DNA of 5,684 bases, taken from Cesiribacter sp. (GTDB lineage Bacteria > Bacteroidota > Bacteroidia > Cytophagales > Cyclobacteriaceae). Under the pieces are notes generated by a model. That model made no database searches. It saw nothing but the letters and a program-made list of their open reading frames with translations, and was not told where the DNA came from. Both the position numbers and the translations under genes were made by a program. Shown here piece after piece: positions 1-5,444 of this stretch. Each line of letters opens with the position of its first letter. The first letter of the stretch is position 1. The DNA is taken from assembly GCA_030147305.1 (NCBI GenBank), contig JASLAE010000270.1, positions 1 to 5,684 of the forward strand, written 5' to 3'.

Positions 1-132
1 GTTAGGTTTTGAGAACCCCTCGTATTTTAGTAGACTTTTCAAAAACAAAGTCGGGATTTCACCTATAGCATTTAGAAATTTAAATTAAAAACAGCTTTTA
101 CAACAATGCATATAACCGAAGTCTGGTAAAAT

Positions 133-152
133 GCTAAATCCTTTTATTTAGC
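133..152. repeat. Perfect 7-bp inverted repeat (hairpin)
   Basis: GCTAAAT at 133-139 and ATTTAGC at 146-152 are exact reverse complements around the six-base loop CCTTTT. A second, outer inverted pair (ACCTATAG at 61-68, CTATAGGT at 155-162) brackets it, so a folded transcript could form a two-part structure. In addition, TAGCAT at 67-72 can pair with ATGCTA at 131-136, which competes with both. The stem is AT-rich and no T-tract follows, so it is not a standard intrinsic terminator. The role is unknown and chance is possible. Confidence 0.4.
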
Positions 153-223
153 TTCTATAGGTCCTTTCTACCTGAAAGTAAATGCTGCAAAGTTGTTACA
201 AATGATATGCGAAATGTGTGTGA

Positions 224-239
224 GTGTGGGCATCCACAC
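224..239. repeat. Perfect 6-bp inverted repeat with GCAT loop
   Basis: GTGTGG at 224-229 and CCACAC at 234-239 are exact reverse complements around GCAT. The hairpin sits about 155 bases upstream of the VOC gene. It could be a small operator or an RNA hairpin. There is no T-tract after it on either strand, so I do not call it a terminator. Confidence 0.35.
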
Positions 240-394
240 GATCTACTAAATAGTATGAAAAGAAAAAAGCAACATTAGACATCTTCCGCCTTATACATCA
301 TTAGAGTTGGCTTTTACATCAATTTAGTAAAATGGAAACAAGACTGAACCAGCCTTAACCAAATAATTACAAATAAAACACAGAAAAAAAGCAT

Positions 395-766
395 ATGAAA
401 TTAGGAGCATTTTCAGTAAGCCTTAGTGTCAGGGACATTAAAGCTTCAAAAGCATTTTATGAAAAGCTTGGCTTTACAGCCTTTGGGGGTGACATAAATC
501 AAAATTTTGTCATAATGAAAAATGAGAACTGTCTAATTGGGCTGTTCCAAGGTATGTTTGAAGGCAACATTTTGACCTTTAATCCAGGTTGGGACGAAAA
601 CGCAAATAACCTGGACAAATTCAGTGATGTTAGAGACATTCAGAGACAGCTGAAAAACAATGGAATTACAGTCAATACTGAAGTAGATGATACCAAGACA
701 GGACCGGCAAGTTTTATGGTAACAGACCCAGATGGAAATGTATTGCTGTTTGACCAGCATCGCTGA
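395..766 (+). CDS. VOC family protein (glyoxalase/bleomycin resistance fold)
   Basis: A 123-residue cytosolic protein, the length of a single-domain vicinal-oxygen-chelate protein with two beta-alpha-beta-beta-beta modules. The first module opens with LSVRDIKASKAFYEKLGF (residues 10-27), the usual strand, V-x-D turn and helix ending in FYEKLGF. The second ends with GPASFMVTDPDGNVLLFD (103-120), including the typical DPDGN turn. No signal peptide or membrane segment is present. The positions that normally bind metal appear changed: the first-strand His is Ser7, and the usual Glu after DPDGN is Leu118. It therefore probably does not work as a glyoxalase I or ring-cleaving dioxygenase and may bind a small molecule instead. 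From memory, close relatives with the same block around GLFQGMFEGNILTFNPGWD are widespread in bacteria. The substrate is unknown. The leader before the ATG is A-rich without a clear Shine-Dalgarno. It looks like a single-gene unit. Confidence 0.93.
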   Translation: MKLGAFSVSLSVRDIKASKAFYEKLGFTAFGGDINQNFVIMKNENCLIGLFQGMFEGNILTFNPGWDENANNLDKFSDVRDIQRQLKNNGITVNTEVDDTKTGPASFMVTDPDGNVLLFDQHR

Positions 767-790
767 ATAAATTTACGGGGCTAATTGATT

Positions 791-844
791 CTCTGGTCAC
801 AACAGAGGCTGGTACAAGTGCCCCTGCTTTGTTCTAGGGGCGTT
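791..844. terminator. Two consecutive hairpins after the VOC gene, possible terminator
   Basis: CTCTG (791-795) pairs with CAGAG (803-807) across a seven-base loop. Then GCCCCT (820-825) pairs exactly with AGGGGC (836-841) across ten bases, and three further pairs including two G-T wobbles extend that stem to 817-844. The location, 25-80 bases past the VOC stop and before the next gene, suits transcription termination or mRNA 3'-end protection. No T-run follows, so it is not a textbook intrinsic terminator. Confidence 0.4.
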
Positions 845-861
845 GGCGGCAAACAAGACAA

Positions 862-886
862 ATCTGTAAATAGATAAAAGACAGAT
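862..886. promoter_or_regulatory. Inverted repeat just upstream of the membrane protein gene
   Basis: ATCTGT at 862-867 and ACAGAT at 881-886 are exact reverse complements separated by 13 bases, ending ten bases before the ATG at 897. This placement would suit a repressor operator or an mRNA hairpin affecting translation. The arms are only six bases, so chance cannot be excluded. Confidence 0.28.
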
Positions 887-896
887 CATAATAAGC

Positions 897-1310
897 ATGG
901 CCTTTCAGCAATTGATAGACAAAATTTATTTGAAGCCCAAAAGCCTATTTTTAATAGATGCTTTTGGGGCGATAATATCTGCATTTTTGTTGGGAGTGGT
1001 TTTAGTCGAATTAGAAAGTGTATTTGGCATTCCCTTGCCAACACTCTACCTTCTTGCCCTTCTACCAGGAGGCTTCGCTGTCTATGATTTTCATTGCTTA
1101 ATAAGCGTAAAAGAGAATATTGGTCTATTCTTGAAAGGTATTGCTTATATCAATCTATCATATTGTTGTATATCATTTGGATTAGCATTCTATCATTATA
1201 AAAAGATAACCTATATAGGCTGGACTTATGTTCTTCTCGAAATCATCATGGTGGTTGCGCTTGCAACCCTTGAATTTAGAACTGCTAAATTATCTTCGAA
1301 AAAGAAATGA
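897..1310 (+). CDS. Small four-helix integral membrane protein, function unknown
   Basis: A 137-residue protein with a short polar N-terminus (1-16) followed by four hydrophobic segments at about 17-37, 49-69, 77-98 and 107-125, and a basic tail ending in SSKKK. It should sit in the inner membrane. The basic residues before helix 1 and in the tail favour both ends in the cytoplasm under the positive-inside rule. Conspicuous features are Asp21 and Gly24 inside helix 1, a Cys-Cys pair in helix 3 (90-91) and a Glu115 in helix 4. I recall unnamed proteins of the same size and pattern (LFLIDAFGAIISAFLLGVVL near the N-terminus, then YCC and FYHY) in other Bacteroidota, so it is probably a conserved family. 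I know of no function. There is no other ATG nearby upstream. It lies 130 bases after the VOC gene with hairpins between, so it is probably transcribed separately. Confidence 0.85.
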   Translation: MAFQQLIDKIYLKPKSLFLIDAFGAIISAFLLGVVLVELESVFGIPLPTLYLLALLPGGFAVYDFHCLISVKENIGLFLKGIAYINLSYCCISFGLAFYHYKKITYIGWTYVLLEIIMVVALATLEFRTAKLSSKKK

Positions 1311-1507
1311 TGCCTGCCCTTAACACTCCATATGCTACCACCATGTGCAGTGGCAGCCATAATTAAAAGCTTCAAGCATTCTCTGGTTTCGGTAGCTTTA
1401 ACGACCCTTTATAGCCCCTACCCAAGCATATAAGCAACCTTAGCTACATTGGAAATTTATGTGTTAATTCAACAGTCATGAACATAGTTAATAATCGAGG
1501 ATTGGTT
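1311..1507. other. Intergenic region before the nucleoside-hydrolase-like gene
   Basis: No ORF of note on either strand. At 1445-1452 the sequence TACATTGG matches the Bacteroidota -7 element TAnnTTTG at all but one fixed position and lies 55 bases before the preferred start. No TTTG element lies at the expected distance upstream, so it is a weak promoter candidate. An ATG at 1478 is an alternative start for the following gene. Confidence 0.4.
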
Positions 1508-2566
1508 ATGATAAGCCGAAAAAATCTACCGTTACGGGTACTGTGGTTTCTTGTATTATTAACTGTTTATAATACAGGCTGCAGGACGATTGAGAAAGAA
1601 AAACCAACCGGTAAGGCCAATGCAGTAAAGATTATCTTCGACACCGACATGGGCTCTGATTGTGATGATGTGGGGGCGCTTGCCTTGCTTCATGCCTATG
1701 CTGATATGGGAAAGGCTGAGATTCTTGGTTGCGTTTTCAGTTCCGGAAAGGTACCTTATGGCGCCGGAATAGTACAGGCAATTAATATTTATCGGGGCAG
1801 GCCCCATATCCCCGTTGGTGCTGCTCACGATACCCTCGTTGGCGATCCGGTTGACAAAATGTCTGCGGAGAAACTGGCGAAGGACACCCCAGCCTTTAAG
1901 AACACAATTGTCCATAACAGAGATGCAGAAAACCAAACCGCACTGAATAGACGCCTGCTGCTGGGCCAGCAGGATAACAGTGTTGTGTATGTTACGGTTG
2001 GTCACACAAAGGGGCTATATGATTTGCTTATTTCCGGTCCTGATGATATTTCAGACCTGAGTGGACATGAACTCATTCAAAAAAAGGTAAAGCGATGGGT
2101 GGCCTTGGGTGCTTTGGGCGCTAATAATGATAAGCAACAATTCAGCAAAGACTGGAATTTCTACTTTAATGGTACGGCACCTTTTACAAAATATCTTGTG
2201 GACAATTTTCCGGGCGAAATCCATTTTATAGATGCTGGAGACGATGTAATGACTGGGAAGTCTTTGATAAACACACCTGCAGGGAATATAGTGAGGACTG
2301 CTTATCGCGACTGGCTATGGAATGTAGAAATGAAATCCCTGGAAGATCAGCGGCCCAGCTGGGACCTGGCGGCTGTTTATTATGCAGTGGAAGATGAAGG
2401 GGATTTTTTAAGCAACACGGGTAAAGGACAGCTCGAGTTTGATGTTGAAAAGGGTTGCAGATGGCATAAGGAAACCGGCAAATCGAATCATTTTTTTGTT
2501 GTTCAGCGGGAAGGTGTTCAGGAAATGTTTGCTGATTATTTGAATAAGAAGATTGGAAAAAGGTAA
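1508..2566 (+). CDS. Nucleoside-hydrolase-like lipoprotein (inosine-uridine preferring hydrolase superfamily)
   Basis: A 352-residue exported protein from the ATG at 1508; the frame also opens at 1478 (362 residues). I prefer 1508 because it gives a normal signal peptide, MISRKN then a hydrophobic core, ending at VYNTGC with Cys25 as the lipid-attachment residue. GAGG lies a few bases before it. The lipobox is loose, as is common in Bacteroidota. The mature domain starts with the family signature DTDMGSDCDD at 45-54, whose Asp residues bind Ca2+ and the ribose. Asn217 in WNFYF and Asp286 in SWDLAAVYYAV fit the later ribose and metal positions. The usual GPLTNL block is replaced by GHTKGLYDLL (165-174), and no His precedes Asp286, as there is in classical nucleoside hydrolases. 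It probably acts at the cell surface or in the periplasm on a ribosyl compound, but the substrate may not be a standard nucleoside. Anchoring suggests scavenging. No salvage genes lie nearby. Confidence 0.87.
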   Translation: MISRKNLPLRVLWFLVLLTVYNTGCRTIEKEKPTGKANAVKIIFDTDMGSDCDDVGALALLHAYADMGKAEILGCVFSSGKVPYGAGIVQAINIYRGRPHIPVGAAHDTLVGDPVDKMSAEKLAKDTPAFKNTIVHNRDAENQTALNRRLLLGQQDNSVVYVTVGHTKGLYDLLISGPDDISDLSGHELIQKKVKRWVALGALGANNDKQQFSKDWNFYFNGTAPFTKYLVDNFPGEIHFIDAGDDVMTGKSLINTPAGNIVRTAYRDWLWNVEMKSLEDQRPSWDLAAVYYAVEDEGDFLSNTGKGQLEFDVEKGCRWHKETGKSNHFFVVQREGVQEMFADYLNKKIGKR

Positions 2567-2910
2567 CTGCCCCCCTTTTGTATTCTCCGAATTAGGCCAT
2601 TGAGCATAATGCTTCGGGCAGCTACAGACACAAATCCGATAAATCAGTCCGCTCCCAACGATATCTGGTTGGCGACTATTATGATCTTTGGAAAGTAAGC
2701 CTGGGCATATATTTATAGACCCTCCTTACAGCAAAAGGACAACACCCAGCAACAGCATAAGGCTTTTGTCCCCAGTATTCAGCCTGTGATTGTGCAGGAT
2801 GCCATTTTTGGGTACATAAAGCAAAAGAGAGTGAAAGGGCGCTTGCTTTATTCAACGATAGTGACCTTTGAAAGGGGTTAAGCAAGATCAGCGTACACTA
2901 CACCATTTTC
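2567..2910. pseudogene. Gene-free stretch with protein-like fragments, possibly decayed coding DNA
   Basis: There is no intact gene I can support. On the plus strand, frame 1 reads protein-like from about 2596 to 2715 (including the segment RYLVGDYYDLWKVS) and then stops. Frame 2 takes over from about 2702 to the stop at 2879-2881 with a basic, hydrophobic-patterned stretch (for example FVPSIQPVIVQDAIFGYIKQ), without a start codon of its own. A single frameshift near 2700 would join them into about 95 codons. On the minus strand the same DNA is open for 68 codons (2679-2885), rich in Cys, Trp and Pro, and resembles nothing I know. Either reading could be chance. I favour the remnant of a plus-strand gene at low confidence. 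An 11-base palindrome (AGCAT-A-ATGCT) sits at 2603-2613. Confidence 0.25.
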
Positions 2911-3027
2911 ATGATAATAATGCTTACTGCCATCCAAGCCGTTTCCTGCAATAATGGTGAGGGCGATGATGCCGTGAGCTTTACTGGTGCTATCAGACAA
3001 GGATCTTATCCGTTTCTTTTGCTTTAA
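2911..3027 (+). pseudogene. Remnant of a lipoprotein gene (signal peptide end only)
   Basis: A 38-codon ORF reads MIIMLTAIQAVSCNNGEGDD and then a few more residues to a TAA at 3025-3027. AVSC followed by polar and acidic residues is a good lipobox (Cys13). The basic part of the signal peptide is visible in the same open frame just upstream of the ATG (KGLSKISVHYTIF), but no start codon is left there before the TGA at 2869-2871. The mature part is lost, because the ORF runs into the last 35 bases of the convergent gene that ends at 2993. I read it as a lipoprotein gene truncated at both ends. The alternative is a genuine tiny lipoprotein, or chance. Confidence 0.38.
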
Positions 3028-3850
3028 TCATCTCTATTGTCTTGAAAATGATGATGATTTCGAACAATTCTGCGGGAACCTGCACAATAAAGCCCATGAA
3101 GGAGAAAACTATTGTCAGAAAAAAACATGCCGCTATAATTTCGAATATGCCCGCATACTTGGCGACTGAGCCCACTGATTTTTCAAGTCTGGTCAGCGCT
3201 ATGCCCCAGATAATACCAATTCCGCCAAATGTTAAGGCAGCGCCAAACATTAAATACTCGTATTTAAGCGACTCACTAAAAATAGATGCGATGTCGCACG
3301 CAACAATGATCACATGGGCCACAATAAGGACTACAGAAACTACTTTGAGTAAATAGTTATTGTAGACCCCTCCTATCAGGATAAAGCTTCGCTGAAAGAA
3401 AAAATAGGCAATCAGTATAATTACTTTCAAGGCTATATAGGCTGTGGTACCAAACATTAAATCATCATCCTTATACCGGGAATATTCCGCAGCGCCCTCC
3501 AGGAAACCCAGGATGAAATAAATCACGCCAAAGATCCAGCCTATGGTTAACTGGTTCATTAAAAGGGCAGCGGGTTTATTTACATCAATATCTGGCAGCA
3601 GCAAATTCCTGAAAAAGGGCACAGACTTTTTTTCAGCAATCTCTTCTTCCTGTTCAGGTATAATTTCCAGTTCATAGTCCAGGGCTGTAAAAATAGTTTT
3701 TACAGTATAGCTTCTGGGGGTAACCTCTCCTGTTTCTATTCTTTGAATAGTTCTGACACTGATGTTACACTTTTCTACCAGTTCTTCCTGGGTTAAACCT
3801 TTCGCCTTTCTTAATTCGGATATCTTTTTGCCTAGTTCTGGTTGTTTCAT
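2993..3850 (-). CDS. XRE-family helix-turn-helix protein with C-terminal membrane domain
   Basis: A 285-residue protein. Residues 6-60 form a Cro/C1-type DNA-binding domain: ELGKKISELRKAKGLTQEEL, then the recognition helix ISVRTIQRIETG (30-41) and the usual downstream helix. An acidic linker (66-73, EQEEEIAE) leads to a membrane domain with hydrophobic helices at about 101-120, 134-152, 168-190, 198-219 and 232-256, plus a short, less certain one at 258-272. The DNA-binding part must be cytoplasmic, so the protein is an inner-membrane-tethered regulator that may sense a membrane or external signal directly. I recognise the HTH but no named family for the membrane part. It is on the same strand as the secreted hydrolase gene, 98 bases downstream of it, and may regulate it or itself. 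A repeated 8-mer lies next to its start (3852-3880). The single ATG, placed directly before the HTH, fixes the start. Confidence 0.88.
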   Translation of the reverse strand: MKQPELGKKISELRKAKGLTQEELVEKCNISVRTIQRIETGEVTPRSYTVKTIFTALDYELEIIPEQEEEIAEKKSVPFFRNLLLPDIDVNKPAALLMNQLTIGWIFGVIYFILGFLEGAAEYSRYKDDDLMFGTTAYIALKVIILIAYFFFQRSFILIGGVYNNYLLKVVSVVLIVAHVIIVACDIASIFSESLKYEYLMFGAALTFGGIGIIWGIALTRLEKSVGSVAKYAGIFEIIAACFFLTIVFSFMGFIVQVPAELFEIIIIFKTIEMIKAKETDKILV

Positions 3851-3851
3851 A

Positions 3852-3880
3852 CTGTTAAGAGATGTTGCCGGCCTGTTAAG
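3852..3880 (-). promoter_or_regulatory. Direct repeat of CTTAACAG next to the XRE start, candidate operator
   Basis: On the minus strand CTTAACAG occurs at 3880-3873 and again at 3859-3852, exactly 21 bases apart, which is two helical turns, with the second copy ending one base before the ATG. Two identical 8-mers on one DNA face at this position fit a binding site for a dimeric regulator, and the XRE protein encoded directly downstream is the obvious candidate. Binding there would block translation-start-proximal transcription, so negative autoregulation is the simplest inference. The evidence is only the repeat and its position. Confidence 0.38.
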
Positions 3881-3948
3881 TCAGACATGTGGTTGGCAGA
3901 ATCTGGAGCGTAAAGTAAAATGATATTTTTGTTTCTGGTACGGGGGGC

Positions 3949-5028
3949 TTATTCAGCACATTGCGTCGTGTCAGGATATTTAGCAATTAAAGCTCTTTCC
4001 GCTTCTTTTGGTATTAAATGTTGCATGAAATCTATCATGGCAATTGTAGCGAATGTTTTCTCAATTATATTCTTGTTCTCCTGGTAAGAATAAGGCAGAA
4101 AGCCTGCTTTGCTTGTTGCAATATCTGTATTTATATCGATGTATAAGGAAGGCGAATGACACGAAAAGTCGAAGTCGGCAAGCTTTAAGCTGCGTGATTT
4201 GAGATTATTTTGGGTTTTATAATGTACTGCCATGCTTTTGATGTCATACACAATACTCCACTGGGTGAGTTCACCCTGGCTTACAGCACTTAATATATCA
4301 AAAGAATAGTCGATCACAGGCTGGTTGTCAAATTTCTGAACCATATTGCCAGCTTTTGCAAACCTGTCATATGAGGCAGAAGAACTGGAATTTGTACAGT
4401 GCTCATCTACATTAGCCAGTGAAGCTACATACCCTTTGCTAAGGCCATAAGTATCATTGGTCAGGGCAGGAATCGGCAACCCTGCTTTAGTATGATAAAC
4501 CATTTTACCTTCCAGAAATTCTATGGTAGCCATATTGCCACTGGCATCGCAAACCAGAAAATGTATTGGGGCAGATGCTTTTAAAATCCTGATGAGGGTA
4601 TCGCTGGCGAGCACATCTTCGACAGTGGCCGAATTATCGAGATGGTATTGGATCCATTGTAATTCGTACATCGCATATCGATCGTCCTGCTCGGGATAAC
4701 CAGCATCGGCCAGCCACATTTCTTCAACCACCAGGCCTTTTTCGTTCATGCCTCCGTAAGGAAATTCCCTGCCCATCTGATTAAAAGTAATGCTGCCATA
4801 CCTGGAAGTCCAGCTTAATGGTTTTTCCGGTGGGTATATAAAAGTTGATTTTCTGATGTTCCTTTTATTAATTACCACATGGCCGGCACCTGTAAAGAAA
4901 TCAAAGTTTTTACCCAGGACCAGATTGCCTCCTTCGTTGATGCAAAAGCTGGTACAGGTGTAACCATTCAGATAGCTAAGCCCTATAATCAGGGCAGTGA
5001 GCAAAGCGTTCAACAAGATCGTTTTCAT
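3949..5028 (-). CDS. Secreted linear-amide C-N hydrolase, choloylglycine hydrolase/penicillin V acylase family (Ntn hydrolase)
   Basis: A 359-residue protein from the ATG at 5028. The frame is open up to an ATG at 5103, but only the shorter form starts directly with a signal peptide (MKTILLNALLTALIIGLSYLNGYT). Cleavage before Cys25 would expose the nucleophile of the N-terminal-nucleophile fold in CTSFC. Further family residues follow: GKNFD (39-43), with the metal-free active-site Asp43; GGMNEKGLVVE (92-102); LTNDTYG with Asn191; and SYDRF with Arg222. In bile salt hydrolases the first block is GRNxD, so Arg is replaced here by Lys40. Enzymes of this family cleave linear amides such as conjugated bile acids, penicillin V or N-acyl homoserine lactones. 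The secreted form and non-gut-like context make bile salts a poor guess. I infer an acyl-amide hydrolase of the periplasm or outside, substrate unknown. Eleven-bp repeats lie upstream, and the XRE-membrane gene follows 98 bases downstream. Confidence 0.9.
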   Translation of the reverse strand: MKTILLNALLTALIIGLSYLNGYTCTSFCINEGGNLVLGKNFDFFTGAGHVVINKRNIRKSTFIYPPEKPLSWTSRYGSITFNQMGREFPYGGMNEKGLVVEEMWLADAGYPEQDDRYAMYELQWIQYHLDNSATVEDVLASDTLIRILKASAPIHFLVCDASGNMATIEFLEGKMVYHTKAGLPIPALTNDTYGLSKGYVASLANVDEHCTNSSSSASYDRFAKAGNMVQKFDNQPVIDYSFDILSAVSQGELTQWSIVYDIKSMAVHYKTQNNLKSRSLKLADFDFSCHSPSLYIDINTDIATSKAGFLPYSYQENKNIIEKTFATIAMIDFMQHLIPKEAERALIAKYPDTTQCAE

Positions 5029-5072
5029 AAATTTTATATTTTGAACAATCTTAGCGGTTAGTGATAAGCTGT

Positions 5073-5080
5073 CCAAAATA
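5073..5080 (-). promoter_or_regulatory. Possible -7 promoter element of the hydrolase gene
   Basis: The minus strand reads TATTTTGG here, one mismatch from the Bacteroidota -7 consensus TAnnTTTG, about 45 bases before the ATG at 5028. No TTTG element is present at the usual -33 distance. The place is instead occupied by the GC-rich 11-bp repeats, which would fit a promoter that needs an activator. This is weak evidence on its own. Confidence 0.28.
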
Positions 5081-5090
5081 CTTGCCTGAA

Positions 5091-5123
5091 CTTCGCCCGC
5101 CATTGACCCGTCATTAACCCGTC
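5091..5123 (-). promoter_or_regulatory. Tandem 11-bp direct repeats upstream of the hydrolase gene, candidate activator site
   Basis: Read on the minus strand, GACGGGTTAAT (5123-5113) is followed directly by GACGGGTCAAT (5112-5102), ten of eleven bases identical, and then by a weaker third unit GGCGGGCGAAG (5101-5091, seven of eleven matches to the second unit). The 11-bp step is about one helical turn. OmpR/PhoB-type response regulators typically bind direct repeats of this period just upstream of a promoter. The array ends 62 bases before the hydrolase ATG and ten bases before the candidate -7 element, which suits activation of that gene. It could equally control the divergent small ORF at 5182. 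Confidence 0.45.
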
Positions 5124-5181
5124 ACATGCTTATGAAGCAGATATTCAACAGTTTATGAAATAATCATGTAAAGCATAAGGA

Positions 5182-5349
5182 ATGATTTCTTGCTGCAATT
5201 CAGGCGACGGTTCAGGTCAATCTACAGAGACAGTATATGGATATAATGATAAACAGCATAGCACCATGACCGAAATCCATGAGTGCCGGATAGTGGATGA
5301 GGACTTTCAACCAGACCTTTCAATAGCCATGAAAATACTTAATCTATAA
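5182..5349 (+). CDS. Possible small protein of 55 residues
   Basis: An uninterrupted frame from the ATG at 5182 to the TAA at 5347-5349. It begins MISCCNSGDGSGQ and continues with polar and acidic residues (for example HECRIVDEDFQPDLS). The Cys pair followed by Asn, Ser, Gly and Asp looks like the region just after a lipobox in Bacteroidota, but only three residues precede the Cys, so there is no working signal peptide. It may therefore be the 5'-truncated or mis-started remainder of a lipoprotein gene, a small cytosolic protein, or chance. A strong hairpin starts two bases after its stop, which lends some support. It is divergent from the hydrolase gene. No family recognised. Confidence 0.3.
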   Translation: MISCCNSGDGSGQSTETVYGYNDKQHSTMTEIHECRIVDEDFQPDLSIAMKILNL

Positions 5350-5351
5350 AG

Positions 5352-5397
5352 CCTAAGCACTGTAGCCCTGGTTTGGCAAACACAGGCTACATTTAGG
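5352..5397. terminator. Long imperfect hairpin after the small ORF
   Basis: TGTAGCC (5361-5367) pairs exactly with GGCTACA (5385-5391). Inside this, with C5368 and A5382 bulged, TG pairs with CA and GTTT (5371-5374) with AAAC (5378-5381) around a GGC loop, giving 13 pairs in all. Outside, CCTAA (5352-5356) also pairs with TTAGG (5393-5397) across an asymmetric internal loop. It is the strongest foldback in the window. It begins two bases after the stop at 5347-5349 and lies before the ORF at 5445. No T-tract follows on either strand, so it may be a factor-dependent terminator, an mRNA-stabilising structure or an attenuator. Confidence 0.5.
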
Positions 5398-5444
5398 ATT
5401 ACCACACTTTCATCAGAAATAGCAGACATAAAATAATAGTAAAT

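Larger units (their letters stand above)
1..394. other. Intergenic region with short inverted repeats, no gene seen
   Basis: All frames are broken by stops and nothing here reads like a protein. The stretch is AT-rich. It contains several small inverted repeats: a pair of 6-base arms at 33-38 and 47-52, a 7-bp perfect hairpin at 133-152, a 6-bp perfect hairpin with a four-base loop at 224-239, and an 8-base inverted pair (61-68 with 155-162) that would enclose the 133-152 hairpin. The last bases before the gene at 395 are A-rich, as is common for leaders in Bacteroidota. I found no exact match to the Bacteroidota -7 element TAnnTTTG. The region may be the downstream end of a gene outside the window plus the leader of the VOC gene. 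Confidence 0.6.

Noticed and set aside
533..760. 75-codon minus-strand ORF
   Set aside because: It is antisense to the second half of the well-supported VOC gene.
1559..2005. 148-codon minus-strand ORF
   Set aside because: It lies entirely inside the nucleoside-hydrolase-like gene, whose plus-strand motifs are clear. Its own translation shows no domain.
2679..2885. 68-codon minus-strand ORF
   Set aside because: Its composition is rich in Cys, Trp and Pro, with no motif, no clear leader and a competing plus-strand reading. It is mentioned only within the gene-free region.
3042..3356. 104-codon plus-strand ORF
   Set aside because: It is antisense to the membrane domain of the XRE protein. 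The Met-, Ile- and Thr-rich composition is what the reverse of hydrophobic codons gives.
3881..3948. Terminator between the amidase and XRE genes
   Set aside because: I looked for a stem with a T-tract on the minus strand and found only a G-run (plus strand) without a matching arm, so read-through into the XRE gene remains possible.
4879..5061. 60-codon plus-strand ORF
   Set aside because: It is antisense to the signal peptide and nucleophile region of the amidase and has no feature of its own.
5029..5103. N-terminal extension of the amidase to the ATG at 5103
   Set aside because: It would put 25 non-signal residues ahead of a good signal peptide and would cover the candidate promoter. The start at 5028 is favoured.
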